NCBI GenBank assembly: GCA_026988445.1
Contig: JALSLF010000319.1
Span: 1 to 14,511, forward strand
Direction of reading: 5' to 3'
DNA length: 14,511 nucleotides
From: Bacteroidales bacterium
Lineage (GTDB): Bacteria; Bacteroidota; Bacteroidia; Bacteroidales; NBLH01
A model generated the notes under the pieces. The model saw only the letters and a program-made list of their open reading frames with translations, had not been told where the DNA came from and did not search any database. Below are positions 1 through 8,268 of the stretch, one piece after another. Every line of letters begins with the position of its first letter. The first letter of the stretch is position 1. The position numbers and the translations under genes were made by a program.

Positions 1-12
1 AATGAATAATGA

Positions 13-25
13 GCACCAAAGGTGC
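13..25. repeat. Hairpin A, copy 1 (GCACC-AAA-GGTGC)
   Basis: A 5-bp G/C-rich stem with an AAA loop. The same 13 bases occur at 79-91, 167-179 and 233-245. Short palindromes scattered upstream of genes resemble REP-type elements mobilised by RAYT transposases; that link is inference, since no transposase lies in the window. Confidence 0.8.
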
Positions 26-37
26 AGGATACCAAAA

Positions 38-56
38 CATTGGGCATAGCCCAATG
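38..56. repeat. Hairpin B, copy 1 (CATTGGGC-ATA-GCCCAATG)
   Basis: A perfect 8-bp stem with an ATA loop, 12 bases after hairpin A copy 1. Its counterpart at 192-210 keeps only six outer pairs, so this copy is the better preserved one. Confidence 0.8.
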
Positions 57-78
57 ATAGCAAAAAGCATAAAAATAA

Positions 79-91
79 GCACCAAAGGTGC
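79..91. repeat. Hairpin A, copy 2
   Basis: Identical to the copy at 13-25. It lies 18 bases before the ATG at 110, the same distance as the copy at 233-245 from the real gene start at 264. Confidence 0.8.
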
Positions 92-166
92 GAAATAAGT
101 ATTTTAACGATGACAATACTTATAAAAAATAAAGAAAAAACGATTAAACCTAATCAAATCGCAGTA

Positions 167-179
167 GCACCAAAGGTGC
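167..179. repeat. Hairpin A, copy 3
   Basis: Identical 13 bases to the other three copies, opening the second tandem unit and embedded in the 33-codon upstream ORF. Confidence 0.8.
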
Positions 180-191
180 ATAATATTAAAA

Positions 192-210
192 CATTGGGTA
201 AAGACCAATG
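192..210. repeat. Hairpin B, copy 2 (degenerate)
   Basis: The counterpart of 38-56 in the second tandem unit. The outer CATTGG/CCAATG six pairs are kept; the inner bases have changed so that the loop is GTAAAGA. Confidence 0.65.
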
Positions 211-232
211 AGTTCTAAAAAAATAAAAATGA

Positions 233-245
233 GCACCAAAGGTGC
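233..245. repeat. Hairpin A, copy 4, just upstream of the hydantoinase start
   Basis: Identical to the other copies and ending 18 bases before ATG 264. If transcribed, it would form a small stem just ahead of the ribosome landing zone and could influence translation. No Shine-Dalgarno sequence is visible between it and the ATG. Confidence 0.75.
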
Positions 246-263
246 GTAATAAATATTCTAACT

Positions 264-1637
264 ATGGCAATACTTATAAAAAACGGAACGATTGTAAATG
301 CCGACAAAACTTTTACAGCAGATATTCTGACTGAAGACGATAAAATAGTAAAAATAGACAATAATATTATCGCCGGAAACACTAAAACAATTATTGATGC
401 ACAAAATAAATATATTTTCCCAGGCGGAATTGACCCGCACGTACACATGCACCTACCAGTATTTGGTGGCTTTTCTGCCGATGATTTTTACACAGGGAGC
501 ATTGCCGCTATTTACGGAGGAACCACGACAATCATTGATTTTGTTACACCACAAAAAGGCGAATTGCTGACCCATGCTTTTCAAAAAAGGAAAAAAGAAG
601 CTGAAAAATCATTAGTAAATTATAGTTTTCATGTGAGCCCGATTGAATGGAGAGATAGTTTGCCCAAAGAAATTAAGGAAATTATCCGTTTGGGAAGTAC
701 TTCGTTTAAAGTGTATATGGCTTATAAACAAAGCATCGGTTTAGATGATAAAGATTTACTAAAAGTTATGCAGGCAGTGGCTCAAAACGGAGCATTGCTA
801 AGCGTTCATGCAGAACTGGGTGATGAAATTGAAAATTTACGCAACCAATTTGCCCGTGAAAAAAAAACAAATCCTGAATATCATCCGCTATCCAGACCGG
901 ATGACACGGAAGAATTGGCAGTAAAAAAAGTTTTAGAGTATGCCGAACAAACAAAATGTCCGCTTTATATTGTTCATGTTTCTGCAAAAAAATCACTCAA
1001 ATATATTTGCATAGCACAAAAAAATGGTTTACAAGTACTTGCCGAAACCTGTCCGCATTATCTTTTATTAGATGATAGTCGGTATCAAGGGAGTTTTGAA
1101 GAAACAGCCCCCTATGTTTTAAGCCCGCCTTTACGAAAAAAGCAAGATAATGAAGCTCTTTGGAAAGCAATTAATGATGAAATAATTTTAAGCATAGGCA
1201 CCGACCATTGCCCTTTTTCAATGGAAATGAAACGCCAAGGATTGAATGATTTTCGTTATATTCCCAATGGTGCAGGCGGTGTTGAGCATCGTTTAGAACT
1301 TTTATACACCTACGGTGTATTGCAAAATAAAATCAGCCTGAATAAATTTGTCAATCTTGTCTCTACTCAGCCGGCAAAAATTTTTGGTTTATATCCCCGA
1401 AAGGGAGAAATTAAAGAAAATGCCGATGCAGATATTGTTATTTGGAATCCGGATATTGAAAAAAAAATATCGCTAAAAAATCATCATCAAAATTGCGACA
1501 ATAATATTTACGAAGGCTTTTATACTAAGGGTGTTGCAGAACACGTTATTATTAACGGAGAATTAGTATTATCTGCGCAAAAACTAATCACCAAAAAAAA
1601 AGGAAAATATATTCACCGACAATTAAATAAAATATGA
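264..1637 (+). CDS. D-hydantoinase / dihydropyrimidinase
   Basis: A cytoplasmic amidohydrolase-superfamily enzyme of 457 residues, the usual family length. It opens cyclic amide rings such as dihydropyrimidines or hydantoins. The binuclear metal site is complete: GGIDPHVHMH with H59 and H61, carbamylated lysine K149 in SFKVYM, H182 in VHAE, H238 in IVHVS, and D314 in IGTDHCPF. Y154 in MAYK is the usual substrate-orienting tyrosine. AETCPHYLLLD (260-270) and NGAGGVEHR (335-343) are further dihydropyrimidinase hallmarks that argue against dihydroorotase or allantoinase. The start at 264 gives the normal MAILIKNGTI N-terminus. The leader is the duplicated hairpin region. It overlaps the ankyrin gene by ATGA, implying co-translation. 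No other pyrimidine-catabolism gene is nearby, so the physiological substrate (dihydrouracil, hydantoin or other) is open. Confidence 0.93.
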   Translation: MAILIKNGTIVNADKTFTADILTEDDKIVKIDNNIIAGNTKTIIDAQNKYIFPGGIDPHVHMHLPVFGGFSADDFYTGSIAAIYGGTTTIIDFVTPQKGELLTHAFQKRKKEAEKSLVNYSFHVSPIEWRDSLPKEIKEIIRLGSTSFKVYMAYKQSIGLDDKDLLKVMQAVAQNGALLSVHAELGDEIENLRNQFAREKKTNPEYHPLSRPDDTEELAVKKVLEYAEQTKCPLYIVHVSAKKSLKYICIAQKNGLQVLAETCPHYLLLDDSRYQGSFEETAPYVLSPPLRKKQDNEALWKAINDEIILSIGTDHCPFSMEMKRQGLNDFRYIPNGAGGVEHRLELLYTYGVLQNKISLNKFVNLVSTQPAKIFGLYPRKGEIKENADADIVIWNPDIEKKISLKNHHQNCDNNIYEGFYTKGVAEHVIINGELVLSAQKLITKKKGKYIHRQLNKI

Positions 1638-2956
1638 AAAAAACGTTACTTTTTACCTTTCTTATATTTATTTTTCAAGTATTTGCCACAGCGCAGCCTA
1701 CAAGCACTCCGAAAAGTACAACGCAAGAAGAACCTGATAGCTTAAATATACTGTTGCACAATATTATAGTAGAGTACGCAAAAAAAAATCCGCAAATTTT
1801 GCCGGCAAAAATGGAAGCACTCGTTGAAAAAGGTGCTGATCCGAACGGAATTATACCTATTAGTGGAAGCTACCGTAAATTGGGAACTTATATTCCAATC
1901 GTAAAATCTTATTATAAAAACAAATATCGGAAGTATAGTTATAAAACTACTCCGTTTTATACAGCTGTTTCCAGCGGTAATGTACAAATTGTACAAAAAT
2001 TGATAGATTTAGGAGCAGATGTTAATACACCCGGGGCAAGAGGTGTTTACCCTATCGGACGTGCTGTTTATAATCAAGATAAGGAAATGACCTTTCTTCT
2101 TTTAGATAATGGTGCAGATATCCAATATGCTAATTTATCAAAATTAGATGATATTGATTTTATTGAAACTTTAGTTTCAAAAGGTGCCGATGTACGTACT
2201 GTAAATTGGAATTTTGCCTTAAATGATACAAATACATTAAAAAGATTAATTTCTTTAAATCCAAGTTTTGAAAGGGTAAGGTTAAATTTTAGAAGCGTAT
2301 TTAAAAATCCGGGGATGTTCGATTTTTTAATGGATAATGGTATGCCTTTAACGGTTCGTAACGATGGATTTATGAAATGTCCGGTTCTTTATGCTGCTGT
2401 AAAATTTAATAACTTGCCGGCACTAAAACGTATTGTCGCCACAGGAAAAGTAGATATTAATGCAGAGTGCAAAGCGTATTTTAAAAAAACACCTTTAATA
2501 ATCGCTATAGAAGAAGAACATCTTGAAATAATTGATTATCTTTTAAAAAACGGTGCCGATCCAATGCTTAAAGATTGGACAGAAAAAACAGCCATTAATC
2601 ATACGGTGTTTTTAAAAAATCCGAAACCGGTTTGCAAATTGTTGATTGAATACGGTGCCGATTTAGAATACAATGGTTATTTTGGACAAACTCCCTTAAT
2701 GCACGCCGTAAAATTAGAAAAATATATTGCCGCAAAAGCTTATATTGAATTAGGTGCTAATGTTAATGCCGTAGGCAAATATGGAGATACCCCACTTTCC
2801 TTAGCAGTAAAAGAAGAAAGTATCCCGCTGATTGAACTTTTGATTGAGAATGGAGCAGACCCCAAAAAAAAGATTAAGGGAAAATCACTTTTAGAGTATG
2901 CCCGGGAAAAAGATGTATCAAACATGGTAATTGAATATTTAGAGAAACTTAACTAA
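1634..2956 (+). CDS. Secreted ankyrin-repeat protein
   Basis: A 440-residue protein with a signal peptide: KK at positions 2-3, a hydrophobic core at 4-18, and a likely cleavage after ATA20 before Q21. The mature part is mostly ankyrin repeats recognisable by GADP/GADV/GADI/GADL turns at about 67, 127, 160, 184, 307, 341 and 407 and by TPL-type helix starts (TPFYTAV 106, TPLIIAI 286, TPLMHAV 353, TPLSLAV 386). Repeats in the middle (about 190-250) are degenerate. Ankyrin stacks bind proteins; after export this would act in the periplasm or at the surface. The start codon overlaps the hydantoinase stop (ATGA), so it belongs to that operon. No catalytic domain is seen and the partner is unknown. 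Confidence 0.88.
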   Translation: MKKTLLFTFLIFIFQVFATAQPTSTPKSTTQEEPDSLNILLHNIIVEYAKKNPQILPAKMEALVEKGADPNGIIPISGSYRKLGTYIPIVKSYYKNKYRKYSYKTTPFYTAVSSGNVQIVQKLIDLGADVNTPGARGVYPIGRAVYNQDKEMTFLLLDNGADIQYANLSKLDDIDFIETLVSKGADVRTVNWNFALNDTNTLKRLISLNPSFERVRLNFRSVFKNPGMFDFLMDNGMPLTVRNDGFMKCPVLYAAVKFNNLPALKRIVATGKVDINAECKAYFKKTPLIIAIEEEHLEIIDYLLKNGADPMLKDWTEKTAINHTVFLKNPKPVCKLLIEYGADLEYNGYFGQTPLMHAVKLEKYIAAKAYIELGANVNAVGKYGDTPLSLAVKEESIPLIELLIENGADPKKKIKGKSLLEYAREKDVSNMVIEYLEKLN

Positions 2957-3047
2957 ATATTAAAAAAATATTTTTTTAAGCAATATTTTTACTTCAAAAC
3001 TATAATATTTATACTTTTATGCAGTACTAATTTACAATTGTATTGCC
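2957..3047. other. AT-rich intergenic spacer with an A/T palindrome
   Basis: The 91 bases are almost entirely A and T. Positions 2960-2979 form a palindrome of seven A, TA and seven T flanked by TT/AA. It lacks the G/C stem expected of an intrinsic terminator, so whether transcription from the ankyrin gene stops here is uncertain. A promoter for the next gene is expected in this gap, but no clean TAnnTTTG box is visible. Confidence 0.35.
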
Positions 3048-6000
3048 ATGAATTTCTTATCTAAAACAATTATAATACTAATAATCAGCTTATTGTTACA
3101 GCACAATTTATCTGCGGACGAATTTAAGAATAATCGAATATTGGGAATAAACATTCCAAATGATACAGTAAGTACAAAACAGATAAATTTATACAAGCCA
3201 ATAAATAATTATCGGGCATTCAAAATTAATGCAATCCCAATCCTTGAAGACAATTTTGAAGATGGGGATTTAAATGGCTGGGGAAACATAACAGACTGGA
3301 TAAGTTCTACAGATGGTCCAATAAGCGGTAACTATTCATTAAAACATAACTTAGTTAGCGATGGTAGTACTAGTGCAGAAAGTTATATTTTTCATGATAT
3401 TTCAACGCTTGATTTAAATTCAAAAACGGTTATTTGGAAATTTAATTTAAAAAATGGCGCATGGGATCCTTCAAGCACAAGTAAGTTTTGGTTTTATTTG
3501 CTTGCAAATGAAAGTAATATTAATAGCACTACTGTTGATGGTTATGCTGTTGGCGTAAATCTTACAGGTTACGATGATTTAATTACTCTTTGGAAAGTTA
3601 CAAACGGTGCTGCCGAACTTGCATTAATTACATCTACCTTCAACTGGAATAGTTCTGATATTGTAGGTATCGAAGTTCAAAGAAGTATATCCGGAGAATG
3701 GAAATTACGCATACAGGATGGAGGAGGCTTTGATAATATGAGTGAAGCCGGAACAGCAACAAATACAGATTATACTTTCAATAATTATTGTGGCTTAGTT
3801 TTTCATATTATCGATTCACGAAAAGGGCAATTATGGTTAGACGACCTTAAAATTGAGTTAGATGAGTATCCACCTGTACTTCAATCAGTAATTGCTGCCG
3901 ATGCAAACAATATAATCCTTAAATTTAACGAAGCACTTGAGCAAAGTGCTGCCGAAACACTTACAAATTATACAATTAATAACTCGATTGGGAACCCACA
4001 AACGGCTACTCTTGATGCCGACCCGACAGTAGTACGGCTTAATTTTACTAATTCTTTTTCAGAAAATACGGAATACGCTATTAACATTAAAAACATTGCC
4101 GATTTAAACAGTAATATATTAATCGATACTACAGCAAATTTCACATACATCCCTTTTCGCTTAGAAAATCTATATGTATTGGATAAAAATAATTTAATGC
4201 TTGAATTTAGCCGGAATTTAGATGCAACATCAGCTGCCACCCTAAGCAATTATACTGTAGATAATTCAGTAGGTAATCCGCAGACTGCTATTTTGCAAAG
4301 CAATACAAAACAGGTACTGGTTAATTTTGCATCTGATTTTCCTGAAGATATAATGTTAAACCTGCATATTGAGAATTTACAAGACGAAAACAGCATTCTC
4401 ATCAATCCCATAGATACAAGCCTTTATTGGCATAATACATTGCCTTATGATTTAGTTTTTAATGAAATAATGGCAGATCCGGTACCTTCTGTTGCCTTGC
4501 CCGAATATGAATATCTGGAAATTTACAACAAAACCGATTATACTATTTGTTTGAATAATTGGTCATTAACAATTGGTACAAGTACTAAAACTTTCCCTTT
4601 AACCAATATTGAGCCGAATGAATATTTGCTTATTTGCGCTTCTGCGGCAGTAGATAGCTTAAAACAATTCGGAAATACCGTAGGTATTCTTGGAAACAGC
4701 GATTTAACCAATGCAGGAAAAGAATTGGCTTTAAAAAATTTACAGTCAGCAACTATTGATACAGTTTATTATACTATTGATTGGTATCAAGATAACAATA
4801 AAGACAACGGAGGATGGTCTTTGGAGCGTATTGATTATGAAAATACTTGCGGACAATTAAGCAATTGGAAAGCCTCTGTTGATACAAGCGGGGGGACACC
4901 CGGTAAACAAAACTCAGTTTATGCACCCAATATTGACACGATTGCCCCTAAATTAACAGACTTAACAATATTAAATGCTAATCAAATACAGTTAAAATTT
5001 AACGAAGAGCTTTTTCCGGATAATATTTCCGATATAACTAACTATTTGTTGGATAATTCTATTAACCCGCAATCAGCTGTTTTAATTGATGCATTACAAA
5101 ATATAGTTCAGCTTGATTTTGCAAATGATTTTACCATCGGGCAGCATAGTTTGAGCATTTCAAACATCAAAGATTATTGCAGCAATACCCAACAAATTGA
5201 TACCGGATTTTATTACTATCCGGGCTTTGCTTTTGATATTTTGATTAATGAACTGATGTTGGATATTAGTCCTGAACCCAATGTACTTCCCGCAGCAAAA
5301 TATATTGAACTTTACAATAAAACCGATGTAGATATTAGCTTAAACGGCTGGATTTTAAACATTAACAATACTATCTATACATTTGACAAAACAAAAATTC
5401 CGGCAAAAAGCTATCTAATTCTAACAGATAAAGATGAAAGTAGCCTTTTTGAAAATTACGGGCTAGTTAAAGGAGTATTTTCGAGTAGTAAGTTAAGTAC
5501 CGACGATGGACAAATTAGTATCTATAACGCAAGTAATCAGTTTATAGATTATGTGCACTACCGTGATACATGGTATAAAGATATGGAAAAAGATGGAGGA
5601 GGCTGGTCTCTGGAACGAATTGACCCGCTAAACTACTGCGGTGAAACGGAAAACTGGAAAGCATCGGAAGATATTAAAGGCGGTACGCCGGGAGCTGAAA
5701 ACTCTGTTTATGCAAACAATGCGGATACAGTAAGTTTTGATTTACTAGATATTAGGGTACTATCCTCCGTAAAGTTACTTTTAACATTCTCAAAAAACGT
5801 AAACGAAAATACAGCTTTAAATCCTCAAAACTTCACCGTAGATAACAATGTAGGCAGCCCTATTTTTGTAGATTTCAGCGACACATCACGTGCATGCATA
5901 ATGTTGCAATTTGCCAATCAGTTTACCGATGCATACGCGCATACGCTAACAATGAATAATTTAAGTGATTTTTGCGATAATCAATTAAAAATCAACACAA

Positions 6001-7154
6001 AACAATTTGTTTATTATTTGATACATCCTAAATCGGCTTATGCCGAAAGTAAAAATCTATTAAAAATTACTTTCTCGGAAGAAGTAGAGCGTGTAACTGC
6101 CGAGCAAATAGAAAACTATTCGGTAAACGAATTGGGTAATCCTGCTAAGGCATATAAACACAATAGTTTAAGCAATATTGTTTATCTTGAATTTACCGGT
6201 AATTTTGAAAACAGTAAAGAATATAGCCTGCATATTGAAAATGTAAAAGATTTAAACGGAAATGCAATTCGCCCTGCCGATTTAAAATTCAGGTGGTTTA
6301 TGCCAAATGCTGAAGATATAGTAATTAATGAAATACTCTTTAATCCGAAAAGCGGGGGCGTAGATTATGTTGAAATATATAATAATTCGCTTTTCCCTGT
6401 TGATTTGAGCATAATGAAAATTGCCAATAGAGATGATGAAAATCAAGTGGTAAACCGGAAAGATTTAAGCGACACAAACAATTTATTATATCCGGCAGAA
6501 TATTTATGCATTACAAGCGATACTTTAATTACGAAAAATGATTATCCGGCTCCTTCATACGGACGTTTTGTGCAATTAAACAGCTTACCCTCCTACCCCG
6601 ATGATTTTGGAACAGTAGTTTTACAATTCGGCGATACAATAATTGATGAATTTAGCTATTCAAAAGATATGCACTCCGCTTTAATCAGTGATGCAAACGG
6701 TGTTTCCTTAGAACGCTTAAATCCCGATATGCCTACCCAGGATAAAAGCAATTGGTATTCGGCAGCCGAAAGTGCAGGTTTTGGAACACCTGCGAATAAA
6801 AACTCTCAATTCAGTACGGGTGAAAGTACCGATTTTAGCGATATTCTTGTTGAACCTGAAGTATTTTCGCCTGATGGAGATGGTTATGACGACCGCGTAT
6901 TTATTCGTTATAAATTTAATGAGCCCGGATATATTGCTAATGTACTGGTTTATAATAAAAACGGGCAATTGGTTAAACGTCTTGCCAACAATGAGTTATT
7001 GGCTACACAAGGTAGTTTTGCATGGGATGGTTTTTACGAAAATAAACAACGGGCAAGTTTGGGAATTTATATTGTTTATTTTGAAGTATTCAACCTTAAA
7101 GGAGAAGTAAAAAGCTATAAAAAAACCTGCGTAGTAGCTGCGAAATTAAAGTGA
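3048..7154 (+). CDS. Exported multidomain protein with three lamin-tail domains, Ig-like modules and FlgD-like C-terminus
   Basis: A 1368-residue protein with a signal peptide (hydrophobic 6-19, likely cleavage after SA23). In order: a lectin-like jelly-roll region (about 66-270, starting EDNFEDGDLNGW); two SbsA/Big_5-type Ig-like modules (about 277-460) with the motif NYTxxNSxGNPQTA; lamin-tail domain 1 (about 465-624); Ig-like module 3 (about 637-725); lamin-tail domain 2 (about 729-890); Ig-like modules 4 and 5 (about 898-1085); lamin-tail domain 3 (about 1090-1256); and a C-terminal FlgD/CHU-like domain (1271-1368) opening FSPDGDGYDD and containing WDG and GIYIVYFEV. Lamin-tail domains 1 and 2 each end in GWSLERID...NWKAS...GGTPG. 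Proteins of this build are common in Bacteroidota and are surface or secreted; the end may serve type IX secretion or outer-membrane attachment (inference). No enzyme motif is seen, so adhesion or matrix roles are most likely. Confidence 0.87.
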   Translation: MNFLSKTIIILIISLLLQHNLSADEFKNNRILGINIPNDTVSTKQINLYKPINNYRAFKINAIPILEDNFEDGDLNGWGNITDWISSTDGPISGNYSLKHNLVSDGSTSAESYIFHDISTLDLNSKTVIWKFNLKNGAWDPSSTSKFWFYLLANESNINSTTVDGYAVGVNLTGYDDLITLWKVTNGAAELALITSTFNWNSSDIVGIEVQRSISGEWKLRIQDGGGFDNMSEAGTATNTDYTFNNYCGLVFHIIDSRKGQLWLDDLKIELDEYPPVLQSVIAADANNIILKFNEALEQSAAETLTNYTINNSIGNPQTATLDADPTVVRLNFTNSFSENTEYAINIKNIADLNSNILIDTTANFTYIPFRLENLYVLDKNNLMLEFSRNLDATSAATLSNYTVDNSVGNPQTAILQSNTKQVLVNFASDFPEDIMLNLHIENLQDENSILINPIDTSLYWHNTLPYDLVFNEIMADPVPSVALPEYEYLEIYNKTDYTICLNNWSLTIGTSTKTFPLTNIEPNEYLLICASAAVDSLKQFGNTVGILGNSDLTNAGKELALKNLQSATIDTVYYTIDWYQDNNKDNGGWSLERIDYENTCGQLSNWKASVDTSGGTPGKQNSVYAPNIDTIAPKLTDLTILNANQIQLKFNEELFPDNISDITNYLLDNSINPQSAVLIDALQNIVQLDFANDFTIGQHSLSISNIKDYCSNTQQIDTGFYYYPGFAFDILINELMLDISPEPNVLPAAKYIELYNKTDVDISLNGWILNINNTIYTFDKTKIPAKSYLILTDKDESSLFENYGLVKGVFSSSKLSTDDGQISIYNASNQFIDYVHYRDTWYKDMEKDGGGWSLERIDPLNYCGETENWKASEDIKGGTPGAENSVYANNADTVSFDLLDIRVLSSVKLLLTFSKNVNENTALNPQNFTVDNNVGSPIFVDFSDTSRACIMLQFANQFTDAYAHTLTMNNLSDFCDNQLKINTKQFVYYLIHPKSAYAESKNLLKITFSEEVERVTAEQIENYSVNELGNPAKAYKHNSLSNIVYLEFTGNFENSKEYSLHIENVKDLNGNAIRPADLKFRWFMPNAEDIVINEILFNPKSGGVDYVEIYNNSLFPVDLSIMKIANRDDENQVVNRKDLSDTNNLLYPAEYLCITSDTLITKNDYPAPSYGRFVQLNSLPSYPDDFGTVVLQFGDTIIDEFSYSKDMHSALISDANGVSLERLNPDMPTQDKSNWYSAAESAGFGTPANKNSQFSTGESTDFSDILVEPEVFSPDGDGYDDRVFIRYKFNEPGYIANVLVYNKNGQLVKRLANNELLATQGSFAWDGFYENKQRASLGIYIVYFEVFNLKGEVKSYKKTCVVAAKLK

Positions 7155-7161
7155 TGCAGTT

Positions 7162-7194
7162 AAACTAAATTGCTCTACGAGCAATTTAGTTTTT
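7162..7194. terminator. Bidirectional intrinsic terminator between convergent genes
   Basis: A perfect 14-bp stem (7162-7175 with 7179-7192) and a TAC loop, A-rich on the left and running into a T tract on the right. It closes the lamin-tail gene. The right arm contains the stop codon and last codon of the minus-strand glycosyltransferase, so one hairpin serves both converging transcripts. Confidence 0.85.
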
Positions 7195-8217
7195 AGAATT
7201 TTCCAAAATACGCTTACACTGTTCAACTATATTTACAGCTTCAATATCAAAACATTCCAAACGCTCTTTGTAACAAGCTTTGCTGCCAAAAACAGAACAA
7301 GGGCGACAAGCTAAATCATCGCGTTGGATAATGTGTGATTTTTCATCGGCAACAAAAGGTGTAAAACCGGCATAAGGATGCGTTCCGCCCCAAACAGAAA
7401 CGATATGGATACCCGTTAATGCCGCAATATGCATATTGCTCGAATCCATACTAATCATTAAATCCAAATTACTGATTAGCTTTATTTCATCGTCAAGACT
7501 GAATTTGCCAATTACCGAAACAATATCATGACTGTTTTTTGATAAATCATCGGCAAATTCCTGCTCTTTCTTTCCACCACCGAATATTAAAACGCGATAT
7601 CCGTTTTTTATCAATAAATCAATTACTTGTTTTGTTTTTTCTATTGGATATTGTTTTTGAATATGCATAGCAAAAGGTGCTATGCCGATATTTTTTTTAT
7701 CTTTAGATAAAATATCCGATAGTTTACCCTTTAATTCGGCTTTAAATATATGATTTTTAGATAATTTTAATGCGAAGCCCGCTTTTCCAGCCACCTCTGC
7801 ATAACGGAGGGTAGAATGTTTCAAGGGTTTTAGAATTTTATTTTCGCGCCTTGTTAGTGCTTTTTTCTCTTTACGCCCTTTATCAATAACAAAAACTTTT
7901 TTACCGGAAAGTTTGAAAAAAAATCGTAAAATTTTACTACGTAAAACATCATGAATATCTAAAATAAACTCAGGCTGATATTTTTCGTTAATTTGTTTGT
8001 ATAGCTTAAATAAACCCCGAATACCCTTGTGCTCACGGTTTAAATCGGGATTAATTAATATTAAGTTTTGAATATCTCTGAAAAACGGATTAAAGCTTTT
8101 TCGTGTTAGATAAAGAATTTTAGCATTCGGATATTGTACAGATAAAGCACGCACTACCGGCACACTCATAGCAACATCGCCCATCGCCGAAAGGCGGATT
8201 ATAAGAATTGTTTGCAT
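7186..8217 (-). CDS. Glycosyltransferase family 9 (ADP-heptose:LPS heptosyltransferase-like)
   Basis: A 343-residue GT-B fold enzyme. The N-terminal half opens ILIIRLSAMGDVAMSVPV, the family-9 signature with the catalytic-type aspartate D14. The C-terminal half shows IGIAPFAMHIQKQYP (177-191) and FGGG (212-215). It also has the donor-site region LMISMDSSNMHIAAL (253-267, D258) followed by VSVWGGTHP. Such enzymes transfer a heptose or related sugar onto lipid A-core or another surface glycan on the cytoplasmic face of the inner membrane. A cysteine cluster near the end (C304, C307, C315, C322) is seen in many Bacteroidota members and may bind a metal or form a structural unit. The donor and acceptor cannot be read from sequence. 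It follows the toxin-antitoxin genes, but DUF4254 farther upstream is its more natural operon partner. Confidence 0.9.
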   Translation of the reverse strand: MQTILIIRLSAMGDVAMSVPVVRALSVQYPNAKILYLTRKSFNPFFRDIQNLILINPDLNREHKGIRGLFKLYKQINEKYQPEFILDIHDVLRSKILRFFFKLSGKKVFVIDKGRKEKKALTRRENKILKPLKHSTLRYAEVAGKAGFALKLSKNHIFKAELKGKLSDILSKDKKNIGIAPFAMHIQKQYPIEKTKQVIDLLIKNGYRVLIFGGGKKEQEFADDLSKNSHDIVSVIGKFSLDDEIKLISNLDLMISMDSSNMHIAALTGIHIVSVWGGTHPYAGFTPFVADEKSHIIQRDDLACRPCSVFGSKACYKERLECFDIEAVNIVEQCKRILENSKN

Positions 8218-8268
8218 AAAAATACTTTCCGCTTAAGATGTTTTTTTCAATTATAGAAAATACCACAA

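Larger units (their letters stand above)
110..211 (+). pseudogene. Decayed duplicate of the hydantoinase 5' end; 33-codon upstream ORF
   Basis: Reading from ATG 110, the peptide starts MTILIKNKEKTI, closely matching the downstream protein's MAILIKNGTI, then diverges and reads through hairpins A and B to a TGA at 209-211. The similarity at both DNA and peptide level marks it as the abandoned start of the duplicated gene. It still has an intact start codon in the same leader context as the real gene, so ribosomes might translate it as an upstream ORF ending 52 bases before ATG 264. Whether it is expressed cannot be seen here. Confidence 0.6.
12..283. repeat. 154-bp tandem duplication spanning the 5' end of the hydantoinase gene
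   Basis: Two copies of one unit lie head to tail: about 12-129 and 166-283, offset by exactly 154 bases. Each holds hairpin A, hairpin B and hairpin A with identical internal spacing (66 bases between A copies). By eye, 80 of the 98 bases before the start codon match, and 19 of the next 20 match, including the ATG (110 in copy 1, 264 in copy 2). Beyond that, similarity continues weakly with a 6-base gap (ACGATT motif in both). Because the shared ATG region encodes the N-terminus conserved in hydantoinases (ILIKN), the simplest reading is that the gene start was duplicated together with its leader and the upstream copy then decayed. The duplication is seen directly; its direction is inference. 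Confidence 0.85.

Noticed and set aside
12..245. Regularly spaced short repeats resembling a CRISPR array
   Set aside because: The repeats are 13-base palindromes with uneven spacing (66, 88, 66), the intervening DNA is itself repeated rather than unique, and no cas gene is present.
766..996. 76-codon minus-strand ORF in the hydantoinase gene
   Set aside because: It overlaps catalytic-site coding sequence on the opposite strand and has no family resemblance or separate leader.
6772..7110. 112-codon plus-strand ORF inside the lamin-tail gene
   Set aside because: It is out of frame within the well-supported FlgD-like C-terminal domain and has no recognisable features.
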